DNA of 64,000 bases from an uncultured Christensenellaceae bacterium (GCA_910586655.1 CAJUIR010000002.1:62001-126000); one strand, 5' to 3'. Numbered from the stretch's first letter, positions 1 to 8,065 are shown. A program made the numbers and translations. Notes: generated by a model not told the origin, from the letters alone.

Positions 1-3000
1 CCGATATTATGGACGTCGAAAGTTCATTCTACGATTCGCTGACCGAAAATAAACTGATCAAGTGTAAGAACATGATTTTGTCGGCGGCGGCAGCGGCGAA
101 AGAATGCGGCGGCGTCAGCAATTCGCCCTTTAAAAACGTCAATCTTTACGAATACACGCAGGAGGCGCGCGACCGGATTTTCTGCGCGTGCGAAGTATTG
201 ATTGCGGAGATCAGACACCTGAAATCTTTTCTCGCGTTGCTGCTCGAATTTTACCGCCAAAAGGTTTCCAAAATTTCCGAGAAAAAAATCCGCGATTTAA
301 CGGATATTGCGATCAACCTTGCCGACGGCGTATACGATAAATATTTCGACGGTGTATCGGAAGAAGATTTCTACATTTTCTATAACGCGAATAAGCGGCT
401 CGATACCTGCCTCGAATATTACAAAAAGCATTTCAAAATGCTTGTCGAACCCGAAATGGATCTTGCGGAACTTGCGAAAGTGTGCGAAGACGGCGCCGAT
501 TGGAAACTTTCCAAACACGCCAAGAATCTCGTCAAGCGTCTGCAAAAAGCGGGGCTTCATTCCATTGAAGACGAAGATGTGCCCAAATATTTGCAGACCG
601 TGCACGAAATTTATTCGGCGATCGACCGTATTGCAAGCAAACATACGCTTTCGAAATCGTTTTGCAGCGGCGGAAAGATCAATTACAAACGTCGCAAGGA
701 ATTCCTTGCGGAATTGGACATCTTGCACGAAAAGTGCGCCTACTGCTTCCTCGACTACAACGCGGACGCATTCAACGGAATGTGTATCCGTGCGGCAAAC
801 GGTTATACGCTTCCTGTTCTGGAAGGATATATCAAGGCGGCGGAAAGTTTCTTTACCGCGCTCGACAGTTTCTACGAGGCAACGCACGCCGACCGCGACA
901 AACTGGTTGCGGAAGATATTCTCGATTACTATTCGACCAAAGCAAGTTCGCTCATCGACAACATCGACATGCTCCCCAACTGGTGCATGTATAAGAACAC
1001 GACGCAGAAACTCGGCGCGCTGGGACTCAACTTCATCGCGGACGCGCTCGAAGGCGGGCGTTTGAAAGGGGAGAACATTCTTGCCGGATTTGAGAAGAAC
1101 GTTTATAAAAACTTCCTTGAAATCAATATTCCCGCAGATCCCAACCTTTCCCGTATGACGGTGGGAACGCTGGAAGACAGCATCGAAAAATTCCGTCTTG
1201 CCTGCGACGAATTCTGTAAACTCACGCGGGACAAGATCCGTGAAAAACTGATTGCGCGTCTGCCCAAGCCCGATTCGGAAGGTTCGCTCAGCGTGGAACT
1301 TGCCGCGTTTGCAAGGTTTGCAAAGAGCAATCTGCGCGGCACGGGGCTTCGCGCCATGTTCACCGAAATCCCCACGCTTGCAGGCGTCATCTCTCCCTGT
1401 CTTCTCATGAGTCCCATTGCCGTTGCGCAGTATCTTGCGCCTGTTGCAAACTCGTTCGATCTCGTCATTTTCGACGAGGCTTCGCAGATGTCCACGGCAG
1501 AGGCGATCGGATCCATCGCCCGTGCGAAATCGGTCATCGTGGTCGGCGACCCCAAACAACTTCCGCCCACTTCGTTTTTCAACTCCAATTATGTGGATGA
1601 AGAAAATCTCGATAACGAAGATCTGGAAAGCGTTCTCGATGACTGTTTGGCGCTCGGCATGCCCGAACGTCATCTCGAATGGCACTATCGCAGTAAGCAC
1701 GAATCGCTCATTGCATTTTCCAATTCGATGTACTATGACAACCGTCTTTGCACGTTCCCTTCGCCCGACGGACTGGAAAGCAAAGTCAAACTTGTGGAAG
1801 TGGACGGATCTTACGACCGCGGCTTTACCAAGCGCAACCGGAAAGAGGCGGAAGCGCTCGTAAAAGAAGTGATACGCCGCCTTTCCGATCCCGTTCTGTC
1901 CCGTTCGAGCATGGGCGTCGTGACTTTCTCGGGCGCGCAGCAGGAGGATATCGACCGTCTTCTGACGAAGGCGATCGCAAGCCATAAGTTAGAAAGCGTC
2001 GCCTATGAACGCGAAGAACCCATCTTCGTAAAAAATCTCGAAAACGTACAGGGCGACGAGCGGGACGTTATTCTGTTCTCGGTATGCTACGGTCCCGACA
2101 GCGCGGGCAGATTATCGCTGAACTTCGGCCCGCTCAACCAGACGGGCGGATGGCGGCGGCTCAACGTCGCAGTGTCGCGCGCAAGGGAGGAGATGATTGT
2201 GTTCTCCACTATGAAGGCGAATATGATCAATCTGCAAAAAACGTCGTCTAAGGGTGTGGCGGGTTTGAAAGCCTTCCTCGAATTTGCGGAACGGGGCAGA
2301 ACGACGCTTGCCGTCAAGTCGGATTCCGTCCGCAGCGGTTCCAGCATCGGGAAATTTATCGCGCAGGAGATCGAAGGTTACGGTTACGAATGCCGTTACA
2401 ACGTCGGTGCCTCCGATTTCAAAGTGGACGTGGCGGTAGTCGATCCTCGCAACAAGCACCGTTTTGTGCTGGGCATCGTGTGCGACGGCACCGATAAGTT
2501 CTCGGTAAAAGACCGCAACGTGTTGCAGATGCAGACGCTCAAACGCGGAAATTGGAATGTCATGCGTTTGAATACCGTAAATTATTTCAATAATCCCAAA
2601 CGGGAAATCAAACATATCAAAGAGATGCTGGATAAACTGACCGGCGCGGAAAAGAAGACGGGAAGTTGGATTTCCAAATACCAGAAGCCTTACCGTGCGG
2701 TTGCGGCAAGCAGCAAAGAAGAACAGTCTACTTTTGTCACGGGCGGCGCGAACGATACGACGATTATGGCACGGCTCAAAGAAATCGTCGCGACGGAAGA
2801 ACCCATTTCCCGCGCGTTCCTCAAAAAGCGCTGTCTGGCATCGTTCGGCATCATCAAGAGCGGAACCAAAGTGGATTCCCGTCTCGATTCTTTAATCGAC
2901 GCGTGCGGATTTGCGCACGACCGTGTCAACGGATTCGACTATTATTATAAGAATGCCCGCGCCATTACCGTCGGGAAGTTCCGTACGGATGACAGCCGTT

Positions 3001-3236
3001 CGCTCCGCAAGACGGAAGAAGATTTTACGGTTTACGAAATTCTTTCGCTTGTAAAGGGCGCGCTCGAAGAACGCGTTGCACTGTATATGGACGAACTGTT
3101 GCAACTCGTATCCGAAGTATTCCGCGAAGTGAAAATGAACGAAAAATTCTCTACCTTCGTGCGCGACTGCGTCGGTTACGGCGAAGAGAAGGGGTTGTTC
3201 GTCCGCTCGGTTTCGGACCGTATCTCTTTGGCATAA
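1..3236 (+). CDS. Large SF1 helicase with C-terminal nuclease-like and DUF3320-like domains (5' partial)
   Basis: The reading frame is open to the window edge; the first in-frame ATG is at 9, giving 1,075 residues. It holds the C-terminal helicase half: DEAS Walker B near residue 489, motif III GDPKQLPP near 514, a YRS motif IV near 570, a QGDE motif near 685 and an SRAR motif VI near 720. A PD-(D/E)xK-like segment (SDFKVDV...LGIVCDG) follows near 800. The end is a winged-helix-like region resembling DUF3320. No Walker A is present, so the N-terminal half (DUF4011 type) lies upstream. The family is annotated as DNA/RNA helicases and often sits in defence or accessory loci. The substrate is unknown. 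ktrB follows after 12 bp. Confidence 0.85.
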   Translation, partial: DIMDVESSFYDSLTENKLIKCKNMILSAAAAAKECGGVSNSPFKNVNLYEYTQEARDRIFCACEVLIAEIRHLKSFLALLLEFYRQKVSKISEKKIRDLTDIAINLADGVYDKYFDGVSEEDFYIFYNANKRLDTCLEYYKKHFKMLVEPEMDLAELAKVCEDGADWKLSKHAKNLVKRLQKAGLHSIEDEDVPKYLQTVHEIYSAIDRIASKHTLSKSFCSGGKINYKRRKEFLAELDILHEKCAYCFLDYNADAFNGMCIRAANGYTLPVLEGYIKAAESFFTALDSFYEATHADRDKLVAEDILDYYSTKASSLIDNIDMLPNWCMYKNTTQKLGALGLNFIADALEGGRLKGENILAGFEKNVYKNFLEINIPADPNLSRMTVGTLEDSIEKFRLACDEFCKLTRDKIREKLIARLPKPDSEGSLSVELAAFARFAKSNLRGTGLRAMFTEIPTLAGVISPCLLMSPIAVAQYLAPVANSFDLVIFDEASQMSTAEAIGSIARAKSVIVVGDPKQLPPTSFFNSNYVDEENLDNEDLESVLDDCLALGMPERHLEWHYRSKHESLIAFSNSMYYDNRLCTFPSPDGLESKVKLVEVDGSYDRGFTKRNRKEAEALVKEVIRRLSDPVLSRSSMGVVTFSGAQQEDIDRLLTKAIASHKLESVAYEREEPIFVKNLENVQGDERDVILFSVCYGPDSAGRLSLNFGPLNQTGGWRRLNVAVSRAREEMIVFSTMKANMINLQKTSSKGVAGLKAFLEFAERGRTTLAVKSDSVRSGSSIGKFIAQEIEGYGYECRYNVGASDFKVDVAVVDPRNKHRFVLGIVCDGTDKFSVKDRNVLQMQTLKRGNWNVMRLNTVNYFNNPKREIKHIKEMLDKLTGAEKKTGSWISKYQKPYRAVAASSKEEQSTFVTGGANDTTIMARLKEIVATEEPISRAFLKKRCLASFGIIKSGTKVDSRLDSLIDACGFAHDRVNGFDYYYKNARAITVGKFRTDDSRSLRKTEEDFTVYEILSLVKGALEERVALYMDELLQLVSEVFREVKMNEKFSTFVRDCVGYGEEKGLFVRSVSDRISLA

Positions 3237-3248
3237 ATCAAATAACTT

Positions 3249-4601
3249 ATGAAATTCAAAATCAAGATCAAACGGAAAATGAGCGTATGGCGCTACCTTG
3301 CGCTGGGATATCTCTTGGCAATTGTGCTGGGGAGTATTTTCCTCGTGCTTCCGTTTGCAACGCAGGACGGTCAGTCGACGACGTATCTCAACGCGTTGTT
3401 TACGTCCACTTCGGCAACGTGCGTTACGGGGCTTGCAGTGTACGATACGGGCGTGCATTGGAGTACGTTCGGGCAAATCGTCATTCTGTTGCTGGTGCAA
3501 ATCGGCGGATTGGGGTTTACGACGTTCGTTACCACGCTGTTCATGATGGTTCGCCGCGGCGCGCTCGGGCTTTCGGAAAAGCGCGCGGTCGTGCAATCGT
3601 ACGGCGGAAAAATGACGGGCGTGGGGAAACTGGTGATCCGCATCGTCGTGGGAACTTTAATCCTCGAACTGTTGGGCGCGGCGTTTCTTTCCATTCGTTT
3701 TATCCGCGATTTCGGCGCGGCGCGCGGAATTTATTACGCCGTATTTCACGCCGTGTCCGCCTTCTGTAACGCGGGATTCGATTTGTTCGGCGGCGAGGGG
3801 TTTTTCTCGCTCACAAGGTATGCGGGCGACCCGATCGTATCGCTCACCGTGCCGCTTCTCGTCATCATCGGCGGATTGGGTTTCTGCGTCTGGGGCGACT
3901 TGTTCGACAGCAGATTCCGCTGGAAAAAACTTCAATTTTATACAAAGTTCATTCTTATCGTCAATTCGCTGGTGCTGTTCGGTTCGATGTTTCTCTTTTT
4001 GGGATTCGAATGGAACGCAAGTTTTAAGGATTTCAGCGTAGGCAAAAAATTCCTGTGCGCCTTTTTCAACGCATCCACGTCGCGTACGGCAGGGTTCTGT
4101 ACGACCGATCTCAACGCGCTTTCCGGAAGCGGGTATTTGCTCACCATCATTCTCATGTTCATCGGCGGGTGTTCGGGTTCCACGGCGGGAGGAATTAAGG
4201 TCAGTACGTTCGCGGTCATCATCGTGGGTATGTTCGCAGTGCTTCGCGGAAAACGCGATATCAACGTAGGAAAACGCAGGATCGATACCTCTCTGCTCAT
4301 GCAGGCGTTGGCGATTTTCGTGGCGTATCTGAGTATCGTGCTGATTGCGACCATGGTAGTGGGCGCCTGTGAACCGCACGTCACGTTCCAATCGGTTCTG
4401 TTCGAAGTTGTTTCCGCGCTCGGGACGGTCGGGTTGAGCCTCGGGGGTACGCCTTCGCTGGGCGTTGCGTCGCGCATTATTTTGATCTTGCTGATGTATG
4501 CCGGCAGAGTCGGCGTGCTGACGCTTGCGTTTGCGTTACGGAAAAAACGCACGGAGGCGGCGGTCAGACGTCCGCTTTCAGACACCATTTATATCGGCTG
4601 A
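3249..4601 (+). CDS. ktrB: Potassium uptake channel subunit KtrB/TrkH family
   Basis: A 450-residue membrane protein of the TrkH/KtrB superfamily, the pore subunit of a K+ (or Na+-coupled K+) importer. Four pseudo-repeats each carry a selectivity-filter-like segment: ATCVTGLAV near residue 56, FCNAGFDLFGG near 173, TSRTAGFCTTD near 278 and ALGTVGLSLGG near 392. A basic N-terminus precedes the first helix. The length fits KtrB rather than the longer TrkH. The regulatory partner ktrA follows after 52 bp, so the two probably form one transcription unit. The gene begins 12 bp after the helicase and may be read from an upstream promoter. Confidence 0.95.
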   Translation: MKFKIKIKRKMSVWRYLALGYLLAIVLGSIFLVLPFATQDGQSTTYLNALFTSTSATCVTGLAVYDTGVHWSTFGQIVILLLVQIGGLGFTTFVTTLFMMVRRGALGLSEKRAVVQSYGGKMTGVGKLVIRIVVGTLILELLGAAFLSIRFIRDFGAARGIYYAVFHAVSAFCNAGFDLFGGEGFFSLTRYAGDPIVSLTVPLLVIIGGLGFCVWGDLFDSRFRWKKLQFYTKFILIVNSLVLFGSMFLFLGFEWNASFKDFSVGKKFLCAFFNASTSRTAGFCTTDLNALSGSGYLLTIILMFIGGCSGSTAGGIKVSTFAVIIVGMFAVLRGKRDINVGKRRIDTSLLMQALAIFVAYLSIVLIATMVVGACEPHVTFQSVLFEVVSALGTVGLSLGGTPSLGVASRIILILLMYAGRVGVLTLAFALRKKRTEAAVRRPLSDTIYIG

Positions 4602-4653
4602 TCGATACGGTAAAAAGTTGCTTTCAGTACAAGGATAGGAAAAGGAGAAATTT

Positions 4654-5319
4654 ATGGTTTCGGTACTTCTCATCGGAATGGGAAAATTCGGGCGGACGCT
4701 CGGAGAAAAACTGCTCGATATGGGCGATGAAGTCATGATCGTGGACAAAGACGAGGATGCGATCAATGCGCTTGCCTCCAAATATACGAACGCGCTCATT
4801 ACGAACTGTATGAACGAAGATAATCTTGCCTCGATGGATATTCCTTCGTTTGACGTTTGCGTGGTAGCCATCGGCGACGATTTCCAGTCTTCGCTCGAAA
4901 TCACTTCGATTTTGAAAGACCTCGGCGCAAAGCGCGTCGTTTCACGCGCAACGACCGAGATCCAGCGGAAATTCCTCATGCGGGTGGGTGCGGACGAAGT
5001 GATCTATCCCGACATGGATATTGCGGAAAAACTGGCGGTAAGAATGAATTCCGCTCACGTTCTCAATTATATCGAACTCGACGACGATAATTCGATTTTC
5101 GAGATCGACCTTCCGTTAAAATGGGAGAATAAGACGCTTCTCGAAATCAATCCGCGCGGAAAATACGGCATGAATATTTTAACGGTCAAACGCGGAAGTC
5201 AGGTGATCTCGAAATTGGACGGTAATTTTATTTTCGAATCGGGCGATCAGATCGTCGTATTCGGAAATGCAGACCAGATCTTTGCTTTCACCAATAAAAA
5301 CGATAAAAAGAAAAAGTGA
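4654..5319 (+). CDS. ktrA: KtrA/TrkA RCK regulatory subunit
   Basis: A 221-residue cytosolic RCK protein that gates KtrB. The N-terminal Rossmann domain starts with a GMGKFGRTLGE nucleotide loop (residues 7-17) and the VDKDEDA strand end that contacts the nucleotide ribose. An RCK_C domain, the possible c-di-AMP or ion site in this family, occupies about residues 135-215. The ATG at 4654 follows an AAGGAG ribosome site with good spacing. It is coupled to ktrB. pgpH, a predicted c-di-AMP phosphodiesterase gene, lies about 8 kb downstream, which is of interest because c-di-AMP controls Ktr systems in many Firmicutes. Confidence 0.95.
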   Translation: MVSVLLIGMGKFGRTLGEKLLDMGDEVMIVDKDEDAINALASKYTNALITNCMNEDNLASMDIPSFDVCVVAIGDDFQSSLEITSILKDLGAKRVVSRATTEIQRKFLMRVGADEVIYPDMDIAEKLAVRMNSAHVLNYIELDDDNSIFEIDLPLKWENKTLLEINPRGKYGMNILTVKRGSQVISKLDGNFIFESGDQIVVFGNADQIFAFTNKNDKKKK

Positions 5320-5329
5320 GGGGAGTTTT

Positions 5330-6133
5330 ATGACGGATCAACGATTTTTTTTACAGGAAACGGCGCTTCTCAATTATCATGCGGAAAATATTCAGAATTT
5401 AATTGCCGAGCGCGGCTGGAATACGCGAAACGAATTTGATAAGATCAAAGAAATTTATTCGTTCGTCAAAGACGAAATCAAATTCGGATTCAATTCCTGC
5501 GATAAACTTTCCGCAGACCGGATTCTGAAAAGCGGTTACGGTCAATGCAATACGAAAACGACACTTTTGATGGCGCTCTTGCGTGCGGTCGGCATTCCGT
5601 GCAGGATCCATGCGTTCAGCGTTGATAAATCGCTGCAAAGAGGAATTTTAACGGGGATCGCCTATCGCAAGGCGCCCGCAAAACTGTTGCACAGTTGGGC
5701 GGAAGTTTATTACGACGGGAAATGGTATGCTCTCGAAGGGGTCATTCTCGATCAAAAATATCTTACCGAATTGCAAAAATTGTACAGCGTTTGTACGGGC
5801 GCGTTCTGCGGGTTCGGCGTTTCGACGGAGCAGTTGCAAACGCCGCAAACGGAATGGAATGCAAACGATACTTACATTCAACACAAAAGCATCGAAGAAG
5901 ATTTCGGCGTATTCCATTCGCCCGACGAAATGCTGCGCTCTCATGCGCAGGAGGTTTCGGGTTGGAAAGAATTTGTTTACCGCTATCTGATTCGCTTTAT
6001 TATGAATTGGAACGTGAAACGCATTCGCAAAGCGAACGGGAAAGAAGAAAAACCCGAACCGAAAACAGAAGATGAAAGCGCCGAACCGCAAGGCGAATCT
6101 CTTTCGGCAGAATCACGGGACGACGCTATTTGA
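5330..6133 (+). CDS. Transglutaminase-like (papain-fold) protein
   Basis: A 267-residue protein with a transglutaminase core. The catalytic Cys lies in SGYGQCNTKTTLLMALLR (about residues 66-83), the His in LHSWAEVYYDGKWYALEG (about 120-137), and an Asp follows in VILD. There is no signal peptide or membrane segment, and the last 40 residues are charged and low complexity. Translation probably starts at 5330 behind GAGGGGAG. A longer frame from 5267 overlaps ktrA and has no better ribosome site. Such proteins may be proteases, transglutaminases or amidases; the substrate is unknown. It ends just before a strong terminator. Confidence 0.8.
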   Translation: MTDQRFFLQETALLNYHAENIQNLIAERGWNTRNEFDKIKEIYSFVKDEIKFGFNSCDKLSADRILKSGYGQCNTKTTLLMALLRAVGIPCRIHAFSVDKSLQRGILTGIAYRKAPAKLLHSWAEVYYDGKWYALEGVILDQKYLTELQKLYSVCTGAFCGFGVSTEQLQTPQTEWNANDTYIQHKSIEEDFGVFHSPDEMLRSHAQEVSGWKEFVYRYLIRFIMNWNVKRIRKANGKEEKPEPKTEDESAEPQGESLSAESRDDAI

Positions 6134-6136
6134 AAT

Positions 6137-6168
6137 AACGGCAGAACCGAAAGGTCTGCCGTTTTATA
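6137..6168 (+). terminator. Rho-independent terminator after the transglutaminase gene
   Basis: A 9-bp stem (AACGGCAGA with TCTGCCGTT) around a short loop is followed by TTTTATAT. It closes the ktrB-ktrA-transglutaminase unit. Confidence 0.8.
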
Positions 6169-6174
6169 TAACAT

Positions 6175-6204
6175 AAAAACACCGCATTTCAATGCGGTGT
6201 TTTT
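6175..6204. terminator. Bidirectional terminator, 3' end of the minus-strand XRE gene
   Basis: A 12-14-bp AT-flanked stem (AACACCGCATT with AATGCGGTGTT) has a 2-nt loop, with A and T runs on either side. It overlaps the stop codon of the XRE gene that ends at 6203 and can work in both directions. Confidence 0.8.
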
Positions 6205-6511
6205 ATTGATTGATGAGTTTTAACAATTCGTAAATTTTCCCGACGGTCTGTTCGTCCATTTGATTCAGTTCTTCGATGATTTTACTGTACTGAACGGGAT
6301 ATTGAAAACGTTCCTCGAAAAATTCTCCGACGGAAATTTGAAAATAATCGCAAAAATTTAATAACCCCTCGACAGAGGGCAGGCATCTTCCGTTTTCGAT
6401 CTGATTGATATACTCCGTGCTCTGACCTAATTCCATGCTTAGTTTCCGCGCGGAAATATTGTGCGCAAGCCGAATCTTGGCGTATCGGTCTTTGATATAG
6501 TTTTTATCCAT
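6203..6511 (-). CDS. XRE-family HTH transcriptional regulator
   Basis: A 102-residue protein with an N-terminal HTH-XRE domain (residues 7-62; recognition region STEYINQIENGRCLPSVEG) and a short helical C-terminus rich in Glu and Gln, probably for dimerisation. The ATG abuts AGGAG with only one base between. A TAAAAT -10-like hexamer lies 6 bp upstream, so translation may not use a normal Shine-Dalgarno site. It is divergent from the DUF898 gene across 119 bp. That gap holds an AATATGTAT half-site and, in the DUF898 promoter, a full inverted repeat of it. I infer that it represses itself and the DUF898 gene. Confidence 0.85.
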   Translation of the reverse strand: MDKNYIKDRYAKIRLAHNISARKLSMELGQSTEYINQIENGRCLPSVEGLLNFCDYFQISVGEFFEERFQYPVQYSKIIEELNQMDEQTVGKIYELLKLINQ

Positions 6512-6566
6512 ACTCCTATTTTATAATATGTATCATAATATTTAAAATATTTTTTCTATTTATTAC

Positions 6567-6595
6567 TTGACATACATATTGACAATATGTATAAT
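6567..6595 (+). promoter_or_regulatory. Promoter of the DUF898 gene with an overlapping palindromic operator
   Basis: The -35 TTGACA (6567-6572) and -10 TATAAT (6590-6595) are 17 bp apart. The spacer and -10 contain a perfect 9-3-9 inverted repeat at 6572-6592 (ATACATATT, GAC, AATATGTAT). One arm recurs at 6525-6533, beside the divergent XRE gene start. This is a likely repressor site. Confidence 0.8.
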
Positions 6596-6630
6596 CAAAT
6601 CAATAAATATTTTAAGAGGAGATGGAAACA

Positions 6631-7266
6631 ATGGAAACCAAAGAGGAAATTTACAAATCGGAATTTACGGGCGACGCGGTAGAGTATTTCGGCGTAAATT
6701 TTGCAGTGGTATTTTTAAGCATTATCACCCTCGGAATTGCTTATCCGTTTATGCACGCCATGCGATTGAAATGGGTCAGAACACGCACATTCATTCAAGG
6801 CAGGAAATTAACGTTCGACGGAAAGGGCGCGCAACTGCTGGGGAAATATTTACTTTGGCTGTTGCTCACGCTCGTGACCCTCGGAATTTACGGAATTTTA
6901 TGTTTGCCGCTCAATATGAACCGCTGGGAAGCAAGCCATACTCATTTTGAAGACGCGCAGGGGGAGCCTTCGGAATTCGACGGACATATCTGGCAATATT
7001 TCGGGGTTCGGTTTCTTGCAGGATTCGTTTCGTTGATCACGCTCGGGATCGGTTCTTTTTGGGCGCACTGCTATTTGCTCAGATGGGAGTACAAGCACAC
7101 GGTATACAGCGGCGCGCGGCTTGCGTTCGACGGCTTGGGAATGGAGTATTTCGGGAAACGTTTTGTCTGGGGACTGCTGTCTTTAATCACGCTTGGGATT
7201 TACGGAATTTGGGTCGGCGGAAAAGAACTCGCATGGACGGTTTCACACACGCAGATCGCTGTATAA
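6631..7266 (+). CDS. DUF898/YjgN-like membrane protein with fourfold internal repeat
   Basis: A 211-residue membrane protein. Four copies of a unit with the pattern (Y/L)xGxxF...(S/T)L(I/V)TLGI run near residues 17, 73, 127 and 178. Each forms one hydrophobic segment, and polar parts with FDGKG or FDGLG turns lie between them. This matches the DUF898 (YjgN) family, whose function is unknown. The ATG at 6631 is preferred over 6622 because AAGAGGAG lies 9-10 bp upstream. The gene is monocistronic, with its own promoter and terminator, and is flanked by XRE regulators on both sides. Confidence 0.8.
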   Translation: METKEEIYKSEFTGDAVEYFGVNFAVVFLSIITLGIAYPFMHAMRLKWVRTRTFIQGRKLTFDGKGAQLLGKYLLWLLLTLVTLGIYGILCLPLNMNRWEASHTHFEDAQGEPSEFDGHIWQYFGVRFLAGFVSLITLGIGSFWAHCYLLRWEYKHTVYSGARLAFDGLGMEYFGKRFVWGLLSLITLGIYGIWVGGKELAWTVSHTQIAV

Positions 7267-7280
7267 AATTTACGAATAAG

Positions 7281-7308
7281 AAACGACGCGAGTTAGCGTC
7301 GTTTTTTT
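7281..7308. terminator. Terminator after the DUF898 gene
   Basis: A 7-bp stem (ACGACGC with GCGTCGT) with a 6-nt loop is followed by seven T. It also lies at the 3' end of the converging XRE gene that ends at 7307. Confidence 0.75.
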
Positions 7309-7528
7309 ATGGCAATCGGTATTTTCCGATTTGTAAAAGATAATCGGCTTCAAACGATAACGCATAATTTAATTTTATCAACATGCGAGCGGTAGGAATG
7401 ACGTCACCGTTGCAATACCGTTTCAGCGTGCGGAGATCGATTTCCGCACGCTTTGCAATTTCCCGAAGCGGAAGTCCGCTTTTTTCGATGATTTCTTTTA
7501 AACGCTTTGTAAATATTTTTTTGTCCAT
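7307..7528 (-). CDS. Small XRE-like HTH protein
   Basis: A 73-residue single-domain HTH protein. It carries the helix-turn-helix pattern IAKRAEIDLRTLKRYCNG at about residues 24-41 and a C-terminal helix ending LLQIGK. The ATG at 7528 has GGAG 6 bp upstream; the in-frame GTG at 7531 is a less likely start. The gene converges on the DUF898 gene. A decayed relative lies directly upstream on the same strand (7562-7766). The target is unknown. Confidence 0.7.
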   Translation of the reverse strand: MDKKIFTKRLKEIIEKSGLPLREIAKRAEIDLRTLKRYCNGDVIPTARMLIKLNYALSFEADYLLQIGKYRLP

Positions 7529-7561
7529 CACTATCTCCGAAAAAAAATTATAATGAAATGT

Positions 7562-7766
7562 TTAATCTTTGCGGAACATTTGATAAACTTGTATATTGAT
7601 CACTTTTGCGATTTTAAAAAGTGCATTTGTCCGATAGTTTCTTTGATTCATCATTATTTTTTTAACGTATCAAGGCTTATGCCGCACAACTTGCAAAATT
7701 TGTTTTCGAAATTTTTTTTGCTTTTAAATAATTCTCGATAATTTCTTTTATAAATTTATTTTTCAT
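7562..7766 (-). pseudogene. Decayed XRE-family HTH gene (two frameshifts)
   Basis: Reading the minus strand from the ATG at 7766 gives 28 codons of HTH-like protein (IKEIIENYLKAKKISKTNFA), then a stop. A shift after 7683 continues as ISLDTLKK. A second shift after the run of seven A restores a frame reading IMMNQRNYR...NALFKIAKVINIQVYQMF to a stop at 7562. Joined, the three pieces make one normal XRE domain of about 68 residues with all five helices. Each break is explained by one missing base, G at the GCGGC and A at the A run. It is either a real pseudogene or two homopolymer errors in the assembly. It fills most of the 330-bp gap between 7528 and 7859. Confidence 0.7.
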
Positions 7767-7803
7767 GTTTTACTCTTTGTTTTCATTTTTTATTTTATTA
7801 TAG

Positions 7804-7852
7804 TTCCGAAATTCGGAATTGTCAATCCGTTTTTCGGAATTTTTTGTATAAT
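7804..7852 (+). promoter_or_regulatory. XRE promoter with two tandem operator-like sites
   Basis: TCCG-N5-CGGA occurs at 7805-7817 (inside a perfect 15-bp palindrome, 7804-7818) and again at 7826-7838, exactly 21 bp (two helical turns) apart. A TATAAT -10 follows at 7847-7852. No good -35 lies 17 bp upstream. The start codon is 6 bp after the -10. The arrangement suggests autoregulation by the encoded XRE protein. Confidence 0.7.
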
Positions 7853-7858
7853 TTATTT

Positions 7859-8065
7859 ATGAGTAAAATGTTTGGAATCAAATTAAAAGAATTGAGAACC
7901 GAAAAAAAGTTGACTCAGTTGCAAGTTGCCCAAATATTCAATGATAGCAAAACTACAATTTGCCAGTGGGAAACGAATAAACAAGAACCAAGCATTAACG
8001 ATATTTTGAAAATTGCACGATATTTTCAGGTAACGACCGATTATTTGCTCGGGGCAGAAGAATAA
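7859..8065 (+). CDS. XRE-family HTH repressor
   Basis: A 68-residue compact HTH-XRE protein: LKELRTEKKLTQLQVAQIF, then the recognition helix region SKTTICQWETNKQEPS and the family ending FQVTTDYLLG. Starts are possible at 7859 or 7868. There is no Shine-Dalgarno site, and a TATAAT box ends 6 bp before 7859, so the mRNA may be leaderless. The upstream tandem inverted repeats fit binding by two dimers. The base composition is more AT-rich than in the housekeeping genes nearby, as is the whole 6.2-8.1 kb island. Confidence 0.85.
   Translation: MSKMFGIKLKELRTEKKLTQLQVAQIFNDSKTTICQWETNKQEPSINDILKIARYFQVTTDYLLGAEE

Noticed and set aside
297..1985. Long open frame on the minus strand (562 codons) opposite the helicase
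   Set aside because: Low-complexity shadow translation rich in Phe, Arg and Val with no recognisable motif. The plus strand carries clear helicase motifs across the whole stretch.
7553..7741. 62-codon plus-strand frame in the XRE island
   Set aside because: It is antisense to the decayed XRE gene, which gives a much better protein match.
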